A stretch of DNA of 64,000 nt. It comes from Schistocerca nitens (lineage: Eukaryota > Arthropoda > Insecta > Orthoptera > Acrididae). Within the stretch, counting starts at the first letter, position 1, and every line of letters begins with the position of its first letter. The DNA lies in contig NC_064619.1 in NCBI RefSeq assembly GCF_023898315.1, forward strand, positions 297,638,150-297,702,149. Reading direction: 5' to 3'. A program made the position numbers and the translations under genes. Shown in pieces: positions 21,803-32,633 of this stretch. The notes under the pieces were generated by a model. The model was not told the DNA's origin. It ran no database searches and was given only the letters and a program-made list of their open reading frames with translations.

Positions 21803-24031
21803 TCAATCACTAGTTAAGCTCCCCCTCCTCTGACGTGCATTAGGATTTGCGGGTCTAGTTTCAATCTCCTGGTTCCACTGTTGTCCTTGGTTTCGCTCTC
21901 TCCAATTACGGTCGCTTTGCCGTTCGTTATTCCTCCTATCCCAGATTCCTTGTCTAGATTGACCCTGCTCCCTGACGTTCTGGTTTCCGTGTCTTTGGTT
22001 TCCATAACCTTGAATAGCGTAACCTTGACTTCCGTAACCCTGGTTTCCTAACTGGCCAGTGCGATTATGCGATCTGTTGTCGTCTTCCCTTCCTGGCCCG
22101 TGGTATTTGTTACTTTGCCCCTTCTTCCTGTCCTTTGCGTCTTGTTTATCAAAGACTACTTCGAGTTCACGCAATAGACTCTTGAACGCTTCTATGTCAG
22201 ATTCACACTTCCCGACAAGTGTCTGTTGGTACCTAACTGGCAATTTGGAAAAGCAAAATTTAATGATTTCTCCGTTGCTATATGGACTATCTAAAAATTG
22301 ATTCTTCTTGAGTAAATCATCAAGAAATTTGGTTGCGCTCCTATGCCCGGACACTTCCAGTTCAGGACAAAATATTATTTCCTCTTTAATCCTGTCTTGC
22401 GTTTCCTTTGACCAGTAGGTCCGCAGGAATGCACCAACAAATTCCTGATAAGTCCGACACGTCACTGCCACACCCCGCATCTTTTCCGCGGCTTGGCCTT
22501 CGATGTGTCCACACATGAATTCTAATTTTGCCTGGGTTGGCCATGATGCCGGTAATGAATTTGTAAACTGCATCACCCAGCTCTTCGGATGCATCGACCC
22601 TCCATTTTCTTTGAACTTCTGGAATTTTAGTATCGACAGGAAGTGATTGTGATCAAAATCCTGTCTGATCCTCGCACTGGTGTTGTCACTCGTTTCCGAT
22701 ACTTGCACGTCTGCTGAGTGTCCTGTTCTATCTTGCTGATAACTGTGATGTGCAACCTCTGTATCACAGTGGAAGTGGCACTCAGAATTCACTCTCCTAA
22801 GTGGGCTATAATTATTGGAGCTATTACTCGCTGTTTCTGCGTGTGCATTGTTAGTTCCGCACTCGGTCAATGGGCTAGAGCACGGCGGGCTTTTCCTTGG
22901 AGACACAATTCTTTGTACTCCATCATTGGTATCCGAACGCGCAGTGCTCGTGTGCCCGTTTTGCTCTAGTTTTGCTATCCGACTCTCTACTTCTTCCATT
23001 CGTTTCGTGGTGTTCGCAACCGCGATATTACCTTGAGTTTTTAAGAATGCTAGGGATTTTGAGTGGGATTGTGTTGTACGTCGCAAGCGCCCTGCGAGTT
23101 TAGAAGTTGCTTCCGCGACTTTCATTGCCCCTATTGCTGCCGTTTTGGCCAGGCCTGCTACTTTTTGTGCAGCCATTGACATTTGTTTTACTTCTCCACA
23201 TTCTTTCTTTATTGTTAGTAATTCTCCACGAATTTCCCCTATATGGGAAATTATTGCCTCAGTGTCCTTCTTACGCTGTTCGTCAGCTTCTTCCTTCTCC
23301 TTCTTACGTTGTTTCTCCTCTTCTTCCTTCTCCCTCTTACGCTGTTCGTCAGCTTCTTCCTTCTCCTTCTTACGTTGGTTCTCCTCTTCTTCCTTCTCCC
23401 TCTTACGCTGTTCGTCAGCTTCTTCCTTCTCCTTCTTACGTTGTTTCTCCTCTTCTTCCTTCTCCCTCTTACGCTGTTCGTCAGCTTCTTCCTTCTCCTT
23501 CTTACGTTGGTTCTCCTCTTCTTCCTTCTCCCTCTTACGCTGTTCGTCAGCTTCTTCCTTCTCCTTCTTACATTGTTTCTCCTCTTCTTCCTTCTCCTTC
23601 TTACGCTGTTCGTCAGCTTCTTCTTTCATTGATCGTAGGAAGCTCAGTATTGGGTTTACGTCATCTTTTTGATCCTCTTCAAACGTGGGAGATGTAACTC
23701 TGGACACCTGGGCGATAGAGCTCTGACGTGGCCGAGCTAGCCCCTGTCTGCTCTCGTTCGTTTGATTATAAACTTCTGCTACCGTCTCGACCTGTGTGCC
23801 TGTCTCTGTTTCATCCTCTACTTCACTATCATAATCACGGCCGCAACGCTGCTCTGAGATCGCGTCCAAATCACCGTCCTCATCAATGCCCCTGGCGTCC
23901 TGTCCTGCTAAAAATGTGCCCATCTCATCTCCGAACCTATTCCCGTCAGTAAACTGCCCCTTATCCATTATGCTATCCTCTTTTGTTTTAGCTTCGCTCG
24001 ATAATAGTCGTGCCTTACTTCTCGTTATCAT
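21803..24031 (-). CDS. gag: gag protein of the gypsy-type element
   Basis: 742 codons, open, beginning MITRSKARLLSSEAKTKED. Residues ~130-265 are a highly charged coiled coil built of 22-residue repeats such as EKEEEEKQRKKEKEEADEQR. A capsid-like domain follows at ~470-640 (MHPKSWVMQFTNSLPASW, ...FCPELEVSGHRSATKFLDDL), matching the retrotransposon gag fold family. The C-terminus is Gly/Asn/Gln/Arg-rich (GNQGYGSQGYAIQGYGNQRH) and has no CCHC zinc knuckle. RNA binding is presumably done by this basic tail; that is inference. Confidence 0.88.
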   Translation of the reverse strand: MITRSKARLLSSEAKTKEDSIMDKGQFTDGNRFGDEMGTFLAGQDARGIDEDGDLDAISEQRCGRDYDSEVEDETETGTQVETVAEVYNQTNESRQGLARPRQSSIAQVSRVTSPTFEEDQKDDVNPILSFLRSMKEEADEQRKKEKEEEEKQCKKEKEEADEQRKREKEEEENQRKKEKEEADEQRKREKEEEEKQRKKEKEEADEQRKREKEEEENQRKKEKEEADEQRKREKEEEEKQRKKEKEEADEQRKKDTEAIISHIGEIRGELLTIKKECGEVKQMSMAAQKVAGLAKTAAIGAMKVAEATSKLAGRLRRTTQSHSKSLAFLKTQGNIAVANTTKRMEEVESRIAKLEQNGHTSTARSDTNDGVQRIVSPRKSPPCSSPLTECGTNNAHAETASNSSNNYSPLRRVNSECHFHCDTEVAHHSYQQDRTGHSADVQVSETSDNTSARIRQDFDHNHFLSILKFQKFKENGGSMHPKSWVMQFTNSLPASWPTQAKLEFMCGHIEGQAAEKMRGVAVTCRTYQEFVGAFLRTYWSKETQDRIKEEIIFCPELEVSGHRSATKFLDDLLKKNQFLDSPYSNGEIIKFCFSKLPVRYQQTLVGKCESDIEAFKSLLRELEVVFDKQDAKDRKKGQSNKYHGPGREDDNRSHNRTGQLGNQGYGSQGYAIQGYGNQRHGNQNVREQGQSRQGIWDRRNNERQSDRNWRERNQGQQWNQEIETRPANPNARQRRGSLTSD
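23255..23630 (-). repeat. 66 bp tandem repeat coding the gag coiled coil
   Basis: About five and a half copies of a 66 bp unit, in + strand terms 'cttacgctgttcgtcagctt' followed by 'cttccttctccttcttacg'. Each encodes 22 residues of Glu/Lys/Arg. Neighbouring copies are nearly identical, indicating recent slippage or recombination. Long frames on the opposite strand here (23107-23697) are shadows. Confidence 0.95.
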
Positions 24032-24411
24032 TCATGAAAAACAAATTTATCTAAAATGCACAATAAAATTAATCTACTCCATATATTTTTACACATAAAC
24101 ATAAAATTTCAACAACGCCGCTCCAACGCTGTAATTATACGCACGATTTGTTGTGGTACAGAAACCGCACACAAACCCGACAAAGTGTGAAGTGGTACGG
24201 ACACCACATCAAAGAAACATTTAAAACAATGAACAAACAAACAAATATATACGCTGAAAACAAAAACAGTAAACATGCGCCGCTACTTAAAAAACTAAAC
24301 GCGGAACTACCAGAAAAAACTTGGGTATTAATCAATAAAAAAATAAGCAAAAAAAATTCTGAGTGTCCCTACTAATATTACTGCTTGCTTATCAGAAGAT
24401 TCGCAGGAAAG

Positions 24412-24429
24412 ATCCTGGCAGGGTCGCCA
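24412..24429 (-). promoter_or_regulatory. Primer binding site of the LTR element
   Basis: Read on the minus strand, TGGCGACCCTGCCAGGAT begins 5 bases after the 5' LTR. TGG at this position pairs with the tRNA 3' CCA. It resembles the Arg-type primer sites of some insect gypsy elements, but the tRNA identity is not certain. Confidence 0.7.
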
Positions 24430-24434
24430 TTTTA

Positions 24435-25730
24435 TGCGAGGTGCCGGGGCTAGCAGTGTATTTAACACTAAATTCTAGCATCTACATATGTAAATGATGC
24501 TCTAAGCCCCCCCTTTTTTAACTCCGACTTTTGCTGTTGCACAAGGATTAAAAAATATACCCGAACTGACTGTAATCAACCCTGCAAGTGGAGTAGAAAA
24601 GAGTTTGGCACCTGCAATAATTTAATTTGATAAATAAGTTAAATAAAGGAAGGTTTCATAAACATAGTGAGAAATGATGGGTTGCTCTACCGATTAACAG
24701 AATGAAAGTTCTGTCCAAAAAAAAAATTGATTTATTAAGACTAAACACAAAATAATAAACAAAATCACATGAATTCTAATTTGTAATACATCAAATTGAC
24801 TCAAATTGGACACACATACAAACTCTGTAAAGGTGAAGTTGTCCCTAAACTAGATCGTGAGGTTGAAGACGAAGTGGTATGTGGAGCCAATTCCTTGCCA
24901 CTCAAGTCTCAAGAGAGACACACAGCTAACCCAACAGTAATTGCTCCTACTCAAGACAGAACAAAGTTAGAAAAAGACGAACAGGCGCGCTCTGCTGAGC
25001 TCTGATTATCACCCAGGAAAATCCCTATCTGCCGGTGCTGCGGACATACATTACCAAACTGTCTTCTTAACTGCCCGAAACACGATCTGGCGTCCCGCAG
25101 GCGAGGGCTGGTTGCTTCGACGTCCTCGACCGAAAGGCGACTGCCGACTCCCCACAAGAGCACCCATACAGGCCGAACACAGAACATTCCCGCCCCCACG
25201 ACAGTGGCCGTGGTTAAACGTTCCAATCAGCAACTCGAAAACCGGCAGAAATTCCACTCCATTGCCGGAGCACTACCATTCCACCAATGGAGATTCTTGG
25301 CGCCAATTTCTGTGCTGATTTTGCTACGTCACGGCGCTATGCCCTGAGCAAACCAATCACCGTTACTATTTTGCAGAAAGTGAGGGAATTTTCCCGCCAC
25401 AACTGCCAGGGTACACAAGTCATTCCCACGCCTCGCTGGTAGCCCGCCAGAAAGTGTTTTCGCTAAGTTTCTCCGAAGTAACGGAACCTCTAGCCCAGCC
25501 GCTACTTCACACCCCAGCGGGCGTGTCTCTTGACAATGTCGGCGTCTGCAAAGCATTCACTCGACTGCCTCACACACGTCGGCTTAACCCGCCTGTCACC
25601 GGACCACCCGGGTGACGAGAGACGCTGCGTGGGAAGTCCGCGTGTGAAGGAATAGCAACTTCCCACCGCATGCAATTAGAGAGGAGAATCGTAAGATAGA
25701 AATATGAGAGGGGGCTCATGCCACCTCTCA
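24435..25730 (-). repeat. 5' LTR of the gypsy-type element
   Basis: 1296 bp, the pair of 13674-14970. On the + strand it runs from TGCGAGGTGCC to CCACCTCTCA. Transcription of the element would start within it and run toward lower coordinates. Confidence 0.92.
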
Positions 25731-25734
25731 GAGA

Positions 25735-26795
25735 TAAACAATGGTATAACATCATGACCATAAGCATTTCCACTACCAGTGCTGCCCTGGTTCTGCTAAC
25801 AGTTTTTGCATTCTACTCTTCCTTGAGGCGAAAGCCACTCACCTATCTGAATAGCTAATCCATCAAATACCTTGCAAGTTGCTAAATAGTAGCAATAAGC
25901 GATAAAAAAATGTAACAGTAGCAATAAAGAGTGTAGCGCAGTGTAAGATTGTAATCTTGTACTAGAAAATAAGGACTCAACAGAGACAGTACAGTATTAG
26001 GAACGATTCAAAACAGCGAGTGAATAAGTTTTTCAAACGTTCAAATAACAGAAACAGGGAAGGTTGTTATTAACTTTGTAAGCGAAGAGAAAAGATCACG
26101 TCATTCTAACAGCACAGTTTGATTCCGTAAGATATTGTATATTTTTCAGAGGAACAGCTGTGAGCTTGCTAATAAGGAGGAAAGGCAGTCAGCTGAAGCC
26201 CTGAAAGCCATTCTCGCAAAACAGAGCGCTGGTGAAGACCGCTGATGAGCCCGGAAAAGTAGGGTACATTCGCTCATAGCCGACCATACAACGTCATTGT
26301 CTCAGACAAGCTCTAACAAATATTCTGGCTTTCGAGCCTTGGACTCCATCTTTACGCTGCAGTGCACCACCTACAAGGGCGAACTTGTGATGTGCGTCTA
26401 CCGCTCGCCAATATGGCTTTCGCCTTCGAGACAACGACCTAATCTGGTCTGCCGCCCTCGGTCTCTGTGATCTGCCGACCTCGGAACCATTGATGGGAAG
26501 ACTTGGAGACTTCTACCTCCAGCTTGTAAAGACAGAGTAATGGCGTTTGGCACACCGCCCACCTCTCACATTATTCAGGAGGCAAACGACATCCCTGGCC
26601 TCCATTGGTCGAAGGGCTACGATTTGATCATCTCCATATCTTGAAGAGGTGCTGAGAGATTACCTGAACACACCCCTTCGATATCTATGAGAGTGCCCTG
26701 GGAAGAATGAAATATCTGTCCAGATCATCAAGGCCTGTATTATGCGGTACGCTGGTCATCAACGTAGTCTGCCCGACACCGCGGATTGGTGAGCT
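25735..26795. other. No identifiable gene
   Basis: About 1.06 kb between the LTR element and a SINE. No frame or repeat that I recognise. Confidence 0.4.
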
Positions 26796-26810
26796 GGACG
26801 CCACAGGAAA

Positions 26811-27054
26811 ATAAATAAATGTCGTGTGACTAGGGCCTCCCGTCGGGCAGACTGTTCGCCAGGTGCAAGTCGTTCCATTTGACGCCACTTCGGTGACTTG
26901 CGCGTCGATGGGGATGAAATGATGATGATTAGGACAACACAACACCTAGTCCCTGAGCAGAGAAAATCTCCGACCCAGCCGGGAATCGAATACGGGCCCT
27001 TAGGATTGACATTCTGTCGCGCTGACCACTCAGCTACCGGGGGGGGGGGGGGGC
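26811..27054 (-). mobile_element. tRNA-derived SINE, family C (copy 1)
   Basis: Minus-oriented copy of the family also at 48875-49115. Tail side 'gtgtgactagggcctcccg', inverse B box 'cgggaatcgaatacgggccc', head 'ctcagctaccggggg' running into a poly-G tract. It is flanked by 'ggacgccacaggaaa' (26796-26810) and 'ggacgccacagggaaa' (27055-27070), a target-site duplication. Confidence 0.88.
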
Positions 27055-27299
27055 GGACGCCACAGGGAAATGTTTGCCAGAGACTGCTCAGACATCGTCA
27101 GCAGGGCCCGAGGCCATGCGCTGCACTGCTGCTGGCCTGGGCGGAATCACAGAGAAGAATACACGATTGTAGACCTTAACTTAATAATCCGTGTTCCGCT
27201 ACTGTTGTGTCATTAGGGCCCAGTGCGCCGACCAGTCTGCTTCACTGCACTCCACGCTCAATTATACCGACACAGTAGGGATACCATCCAGACCCCTAC

Positions 27300-28505
27300 A
27301 ATCATCATCATCATCAGTGTTCTGCCTTTATGTCGTCTATCATCTTGTATCTCCTTCTTCCTCTCAATCTTCTCCCACAAACCAATCCTTCCAAAGCATC
27401 TGCCAGCAAGCACTCCCTTCTCAATGAATGTCCCAACCAGTTCTTCTTCCTTTCTCTTACAACCTTCAGCAGACATCTTTGTCACCAACTCTTTCCAATA
27501 CTCTTTCATTACTCAATCTCTCCATCCAGCTTATTCTCTCCATTGTCCTCCACATCCACATCCCAAATGCTTCTAAACTTTTTTCATCCTCTCGTCTCAG
27601 CGTCCATTTTTTTGCCCCATATAGTGCCACACTCCAGACAAAATATTTGCCAAGCCTATTCCTTAGTCCTTTATCTAATTTGCCACACAAGAGTCTCCTC
27701 TTTCTGTTGAATGCCTCATTCGCTATGGCAATTCGAGTTTTCACCTCCTGGTCACATCTCAAGTCTTCAGTTATTGTGCTTCCAAGATATTTAAATGCAT
27801 TTACTTGGCTAATGGTAGATTGTCCTATTTTAATATTCGACAGTCTGCGTCTTGTACTGATGACCATACTCTTTGTTTTTGCTGTGTTTATTTGCATCCC
27901 ATATTCCACGCAAGCTTCATTCAGATCTTTCAGCATGTTATTCACTGTCCACTCACTTTCTGCCACTAATACCATGTCATCAGCAAATCTTACACAGTCT
28001 ATTCTCTTTCCACCAATACATATTCCTCTTTTCCCATCTAAGCATTTCGCAATAATCTCTTCAAGGTATATGTTAAACAACAGCGGGTAAAGGCAATAAC
28101 CTTGTCTAACACCTCATCCAATTTGCATCCTTCTGACATTTCATTTCCAATCCTTATGGTTACTTCCTGGTGTAAATATAGATTCTGTATCAGTCGTCTT
28201 TCTTTCCAGTCTACTCCTTTCCTCTTCAAAATATGCATCAGCTTGTTCCACTGAAATCTATCAAAAGCCTTTTCTAAATCTATAAAAACAGCAAAGATTT
28301 CTGTCCTTTTTTCCATATATCTTTCCCCTCTAGTTCTTAACACGCCAATAGCATCTCTTGTTCCTTTTCCTGTTCTAAATCCGAACCGCTCCTCTGCAAT
28401 CCCTCTATCCAGCTTGCCATATAGCCTTCTATTCAACACCCTCAGCAAGACTTAAGCTGCATGAGAAATTAGGCTGATGGTCTGGTGCTCTTCACATTTT
28501 TTAGT
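27300..28505 (-). pseudogene. RTE-like LINE, second subfamily, 5'-truncated
   Basis: Minus-strand reverse transcriptase. GIAEERFGFRTGKGTRDAI and EIFAVFIDLEKAFDR lie at 28038-28448. FNIYLEEIIAKCLDGKRG, the catalytic VRFADDMVLVAES and FVWSVALYGAKKWTLRRED lie at 27466-28080. The 3' end is a (GAT)n tail (27300-27318). A frame change separates the two main open parts and another occurs before the C-terminus. It differs from the family at 9748-11050 by sequence and by tail repeat. Its 5' boundary near 28505 is approximate. Confidence 0.85.
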
Positions 28506-28524
28506 GTTCCCTACAAAACTTTCG

Positions 28525-28872
28525 TCAAATGTGCTGTGCTTCTAGGGTTAGCACTTCTCTTTGAAGCACTGATATTTCCGTTTTTCCTAACAACTGTACC
28601 TCACACGCCTGTACAACAGTCTGTACCTCTCTTGCTGGATGAATCGTGATGCTTTCAATTATGTAGCCTTGTAACTCTGCTAACGATTTGTTGAGTAAGC
28701 TTCTCTTTGTTCTGAGGTTTGTAATACTTCTTGCGTTTGTATTTGGATCCACTTGTTGACTGTTTCCCGTTTTATTGTATAAGGGTGAACGGGTAAAAAC
28801 CGGTGCTGTGCATTCATGCCCTCTATAGGAAACTGGATGGATGTGGCTTTGCTCTGTCTGAACTAACTCCAA
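28525..28872 (-). other. Unrecognised open frame, 115 codons
   Basis: A minus-strand frame starting MELVQTEQSHIHPVSYRGH and ending at 28525 beside the LINE. It has a mid-section rich in Ser/Leu/Glu (SLLNKSLAELQGYIIESIT) that could form a helix. I do not recognise it. It may be part of the retroelement debris that also occupies 31060-32345, interrupted by the LINE and the inverted-repeat element. Confidence 0.25.
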
Positions 28873-29830
28873 CGGACGCTATGTGGTAGAATAAGACTGG
28901 GTTTCTTTCAGCTAGAGATAGTACGTATTGTACTTCTGCGGGGAATCCTTTTTCTGCCTGGCATAGTGTCAGAGTGTGTGGGTGTTATGTTGATGAGTTG
29001 CGCAACGGATTGATCTGACAAGTACCCTTTAGCTCCTGCAAGAAGCAATTTCCAACCCGCACTACTACAGAAGTCAGACAGACGCTCCTAACGTACCAAA
29101 AAGAAATGCCTGAAAAACTTTCAGCAATAAATATCTTCTAGAGCCGTCCGCTGTCAGGAAAAGATACAAAAATATTATATTTTCTTACATAACTAGTGCG
29201 ATACTTGGGTACAGGTTACCTCTTATGGATAGGAATCTATTAATGACATTCATATACAAAGTATGGGAAAGCTCTTTTATCCCTTTTATTTCAGAATGTT
29301 ATTCACTCGGCAGAATGGCTGAGAGCCGCGCCTACTCAACTTGAATACTTATCCAATTGAATTTTTCTAACTACGGTCGAGGCTGTCTCATGAGAAATGT
29401 AATGGAGTGACGTGAATCAAGTATGTTACTTCTAAGGGACGAAAGATGGGGCTCGCCTCGCTGTAGTGCACAATACCATGAGCTGCGATGACTGCTGCCT
29501 GCGTTGTTCGCCACTGAAAAATAACAAAACTATCTCTTTATATCTAGATTGGCCTTCGCCAATCGAACTGTCACTATGCCTTGATGAAGTCAAGGACTCC
29601 TATCTACCCCTAGTCTAACTATTGGCGTGGTACACTGGCCAGATAGCCAGTCCACTGCAATGCCACTCAATGTTCGCTCGCAGGCGCTAACTAATTCTAT
29701 GTCTGTGTTCACACCGCACATTAAGTGACATGGCCAACACAGTGAACAAACGCTTAATCGCGAGCAACTCAGTATAAAGTATCACTCCGATTCGCTAGCG
29801 ACAGAGGTGCTCTCTCAGTGCAGTACTGAC
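28873..29830. other. No identifiable gene
   Basis: About 960 bp with only short frames. 29560-29830 is moderately GC-rich and may belong to an old repeat, but nothing definite is seen. Confidence 0.35.
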
Positions 29831-30790
29831 AAGGGAACCTCCCCATCGCACCCCCCTCAGATTTAGCTATAAGTTGGCACAGTGGATAGGCCTTGAAAAA
29901 CTGAACACACATCAATCGAGAAAACAGGAAGAAGTTGTGTGGAACTATGAAAAAATAAGCAAAATATACAAATAGAGTAGTCCATGTGGAACATATGCAA
30001 CATCAAGGACAGCGTAAGCACAGTAGGGCCGTGGTCTCGTGGTTAGCGTGAGCAGCTACGGAGCGAGACGTCCTTGGTTCAAGTCTTCCCTCGAGTGAAA
30101 AATTTTCTTTCTTTATTTTCGCAAAGTTATAATCTGTCGGTTCGTTCACTGACGTCTCTGTTCACTGTAATAAGTTTAGTGCCTGTGTTTTGCGACCGCA
30201 CCGCAAAACCGTGCGATTAGTAGACGAAAGGACGTGCCTCTCCAATGGGAACCGAAAACATTTGATCGCAAGGTCATAGGTCAACCGATTCCTCCACAGA
30301 AAAACACGTCTGATATATTCTATACGACACTGGTGACGGCATGTGTGTCACATGACAGGAATTTGTTGTCGACCCACCCAACTTGTACACTTCGCGAATG
30401 GTAAAAAGATTCTTCTACCTTGGCCGATTTAGGTTTTCTTGTGGATGTGATAATCACTCTCGAAACACTGATGAAAACATAATAGTTTGTCACATAAACT
30501 GATAGTAAAAAATTAAACTTTTCACTCGAGGGAAGACTTGAAACAAGGACCTCTCGTTCCGCAGCTACTCACACTAACCACGGGACCACGACGCTCCTGT
30601 GTTTGTGTTATCCTTGATGTTGCTTATCTTGCACATGGACTACTCAGTTTATATATTTTGCTCATTTTTTCATAGTTCCACACAACTTCTTCCTGTTCTC
30701 TCGATTGATGAGTGTTCAGTTTTTCAAGGCCTATCCACTGTGCCAACTTATAACTAAATCTGAGGGGGGGTGCAATGGGGAGGTTCCCTT
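29831..30790. mobile_element. Inverted-repeat element with tRNA-like segments in both arms
   Basis: The ends are 'aagggaacctccccatcgca' (29831) and its complement ending 'gaggttccctt' (30790). The arms 29831-30102 and 30519-30790 are each 272 bp, inverted and closely similar. Each holds a tRNA-like stretch: 'ccgtggtctcgtggttagcg' (A-box-like) and 'ccttggttcaagtcttccct' (B-box-like). The 416 bp centre has no coding frame. No convincing target-site duplication was seen. It is a non-autonomous foldback/MITE-like element of unassigned class. I recall near-identical copies in orthopteran sequence, which I cannot verify here. Confidence 0.75.
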
Positions 30791-31059
30791 GTGAGTAGAG
30801 ACTTTGTTCCTCGCTCTCTGCGTACATGCACGAGCACACTAGCACCCACTAAGTGTTCCTGCTACAAGAACGTCATCGGAACAACTTCCCTCCACGCAAG
30901 AAGCTAAAGGGTATATCATCCGCTGTCTTTCCCTCACTCCTGTGGCTCATTGCATCAGAAATGTTCCACCAATCGGCGTTACTCTTACAAACGGGTGAAT
31001 GGCGCTCCGTTTAAGCCGACCAATCCGGAAATATATAGCATCTGCGTTAGGCGTTTACT

Positions 31060-32345
31060 GTCCACCTGTGAGAATTCTGAGACTGCGCACTAGATCCGTC
31101 AAAAAATGCGTATGCTGGGGCTCTCCCAACACAATACAGCGGGTTTTGCTTTTAAGATGAACATGCAGGCCATTATCCCTTTTCTCTAGCAAAAATTGTT
31201 TTGGCCCGTGGGCGGTCGGACGGCCAGTGCAGGTATGTGCTAACTCACCCTCCTGCGGATTTTCCAGCGGGATGGTTGCCTCCACCAAACAAAAACTTGT
31301 CTTGAATGTCTGTGTACACCAGCCTTGACTTTTTAATCTGGATGCGCACTTGCGATTTATTTATTAGATTTGCATATCGATTAAATGGAAATATGTAAAA
31401 TTGACTCTACGCTATCGAGTTTGGGCTCGAATGAAAAGTCTTGATACGCAGAATACGATGGTGAGGTCGGACTATGTAAGAAATGAAGGTCAGGAGATCA
31501 CGCCACCTTACAATAATTCTGCTAGGAATTGTGTGGGATGAAACAGCGTAGAACTCAAATGTCCGTGCGTACATGGTAAACTGCTTCTTGCAGTGTAGAG
31601 CTTCTAGCCTTGCGTCATTCGAGCTATCTGTTGATGCTCGCAACAGTCTTCCTATACCCTTTCTTCCGTCTAATACACTGAATCCGGTCTGCATTTATTC
31701 GAAATTGTCAATCATTACCCACATGATACATTTTGCATACTGCGCCAGTTCTGTAGTTAATTCTCTTACTGTTCTCATGTCACTAAACACTTTATGTACT
31801 ACGTGTGTCAACTGCGTGGTATGCCATTCTACTGCAGTTCTAGTGGTATCCATTACCTCACGCGTTTTTTCTAACTTATTTTTTAGGTTCTCTTTATCTT
31901 CAACGTCTGCCTTGCAGAATACGGTTTTCAGTCATTTCCTTCCTGCATCCACCAATCTATTATTCTTCCTGATTACTGTTTCTATCAGATGGTTTTGTTG
32001 TGCTCTCAGTTTCTCATATGAAAGTCGTATCTCGTGATAATCGTTTGGTATTTCCTCCAAAACAATCTCTTTCTGCGCTTCCCCGTATAATTCCGTGAAT
32101 ACCTCCCGTAAACTGCGTACCTCATTTCGTATTTCCTAGTTGTCGAAGGATAATTTTAACGTCCACTGATGACTCGTTAACAGTGTGTCCGGTTGTCTGG
32201 AGAGCACTGTGCCAGAATTGAGAGGCTCGTTCACAACTGTATTCGATACTTCAGCCTTGAGGAAGTGAAACGCTTTCAGGATTATGATAACCCTCCAGTA
32301 CATCAATAGTGGTACTCCACCTAAGAGAAAGCGATCTTTCATCAA
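31060..32345 (-). mobile_element. Possible env-bearing (errantivirus-like) retroelement fossil
   Basis: Minus-strand fragments read like the ectodomain of the insect retrovirus/baculovirus F-type envelope. A heptad-rich stretch contains ADVEDKENLKNKLEKTREVM and HVVHKVFSDMRTVRELTTEL, followed by a segment like the end of the second helical region (MQTGFSVLDGRKGIGRLL). It is heavily broken and old, and no LTRs were found beside it. Similarity is by memory of the family and is weak; another coiled-coil protein remnant is possible. Confidence 0.35.
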
Positions 32346-32633
32346 GCCTTCTCTTTCCAGAAAATATATACAATAAAAGAAAAAGAAAAACTCTGTACCC
32401 TAGGCAATATAAATTTCTGAACGCTAACGTATACAGGGTGTTACAAAAAGGTACGGCCACTTTCAGGAAACATTCCTCACAAGCAAAGAAAGAAAATATG
32501 TTATGTGGACATGTGTCCGGAAACGCTCACTTTCCATGTTAGAGCTCATTTTATTACTTCTCTTCAAATCACATTAATCATGGAATGGAAACACACAGCA
32601 ACAGATCGTACCAGCGTGACTTCAAACACTTTG

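Larger units (their letters stand above)
13674..25730 (-). mobile_element. Ty3/gypsy-type LTR retrotransposon, whole-looking (12.06 kb)
   Basis: Minus-strand element. The 5' LTR is at 24435-25730 and the 3' LTR at 13674-14970. It is flanked by the 4 bp duplication GAGA (13670-13673 and 25731-25734). Gag (21803-24031) and pol (18431-21736) are open. By eye the two LTRs differ at about 15 of 1297 positions, roughly 1%, which suggests insertion on the order of a million or a few million years ago; the rate is assumed. About 3.4 kb downstream of pol carries no recognised frame and no recognisable env. A SINE (18176-18375) inserted downstream of pol after integration. Confidence 0.9.

Noticed and set aside
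23107-23697. Long + strand frames (up to 196 codons) of Leu/Pro/Ser repeats
   Set aside because: They are the complement of the gag 66 bp tandem repeat; a stop-free repeat stays open in several frames.
27428-28090. 220-codon + strand frame
   Set aside because: It is antisense to the LINE at 27300-28505, whose FADD box and flanking motifs are on the minus strand.
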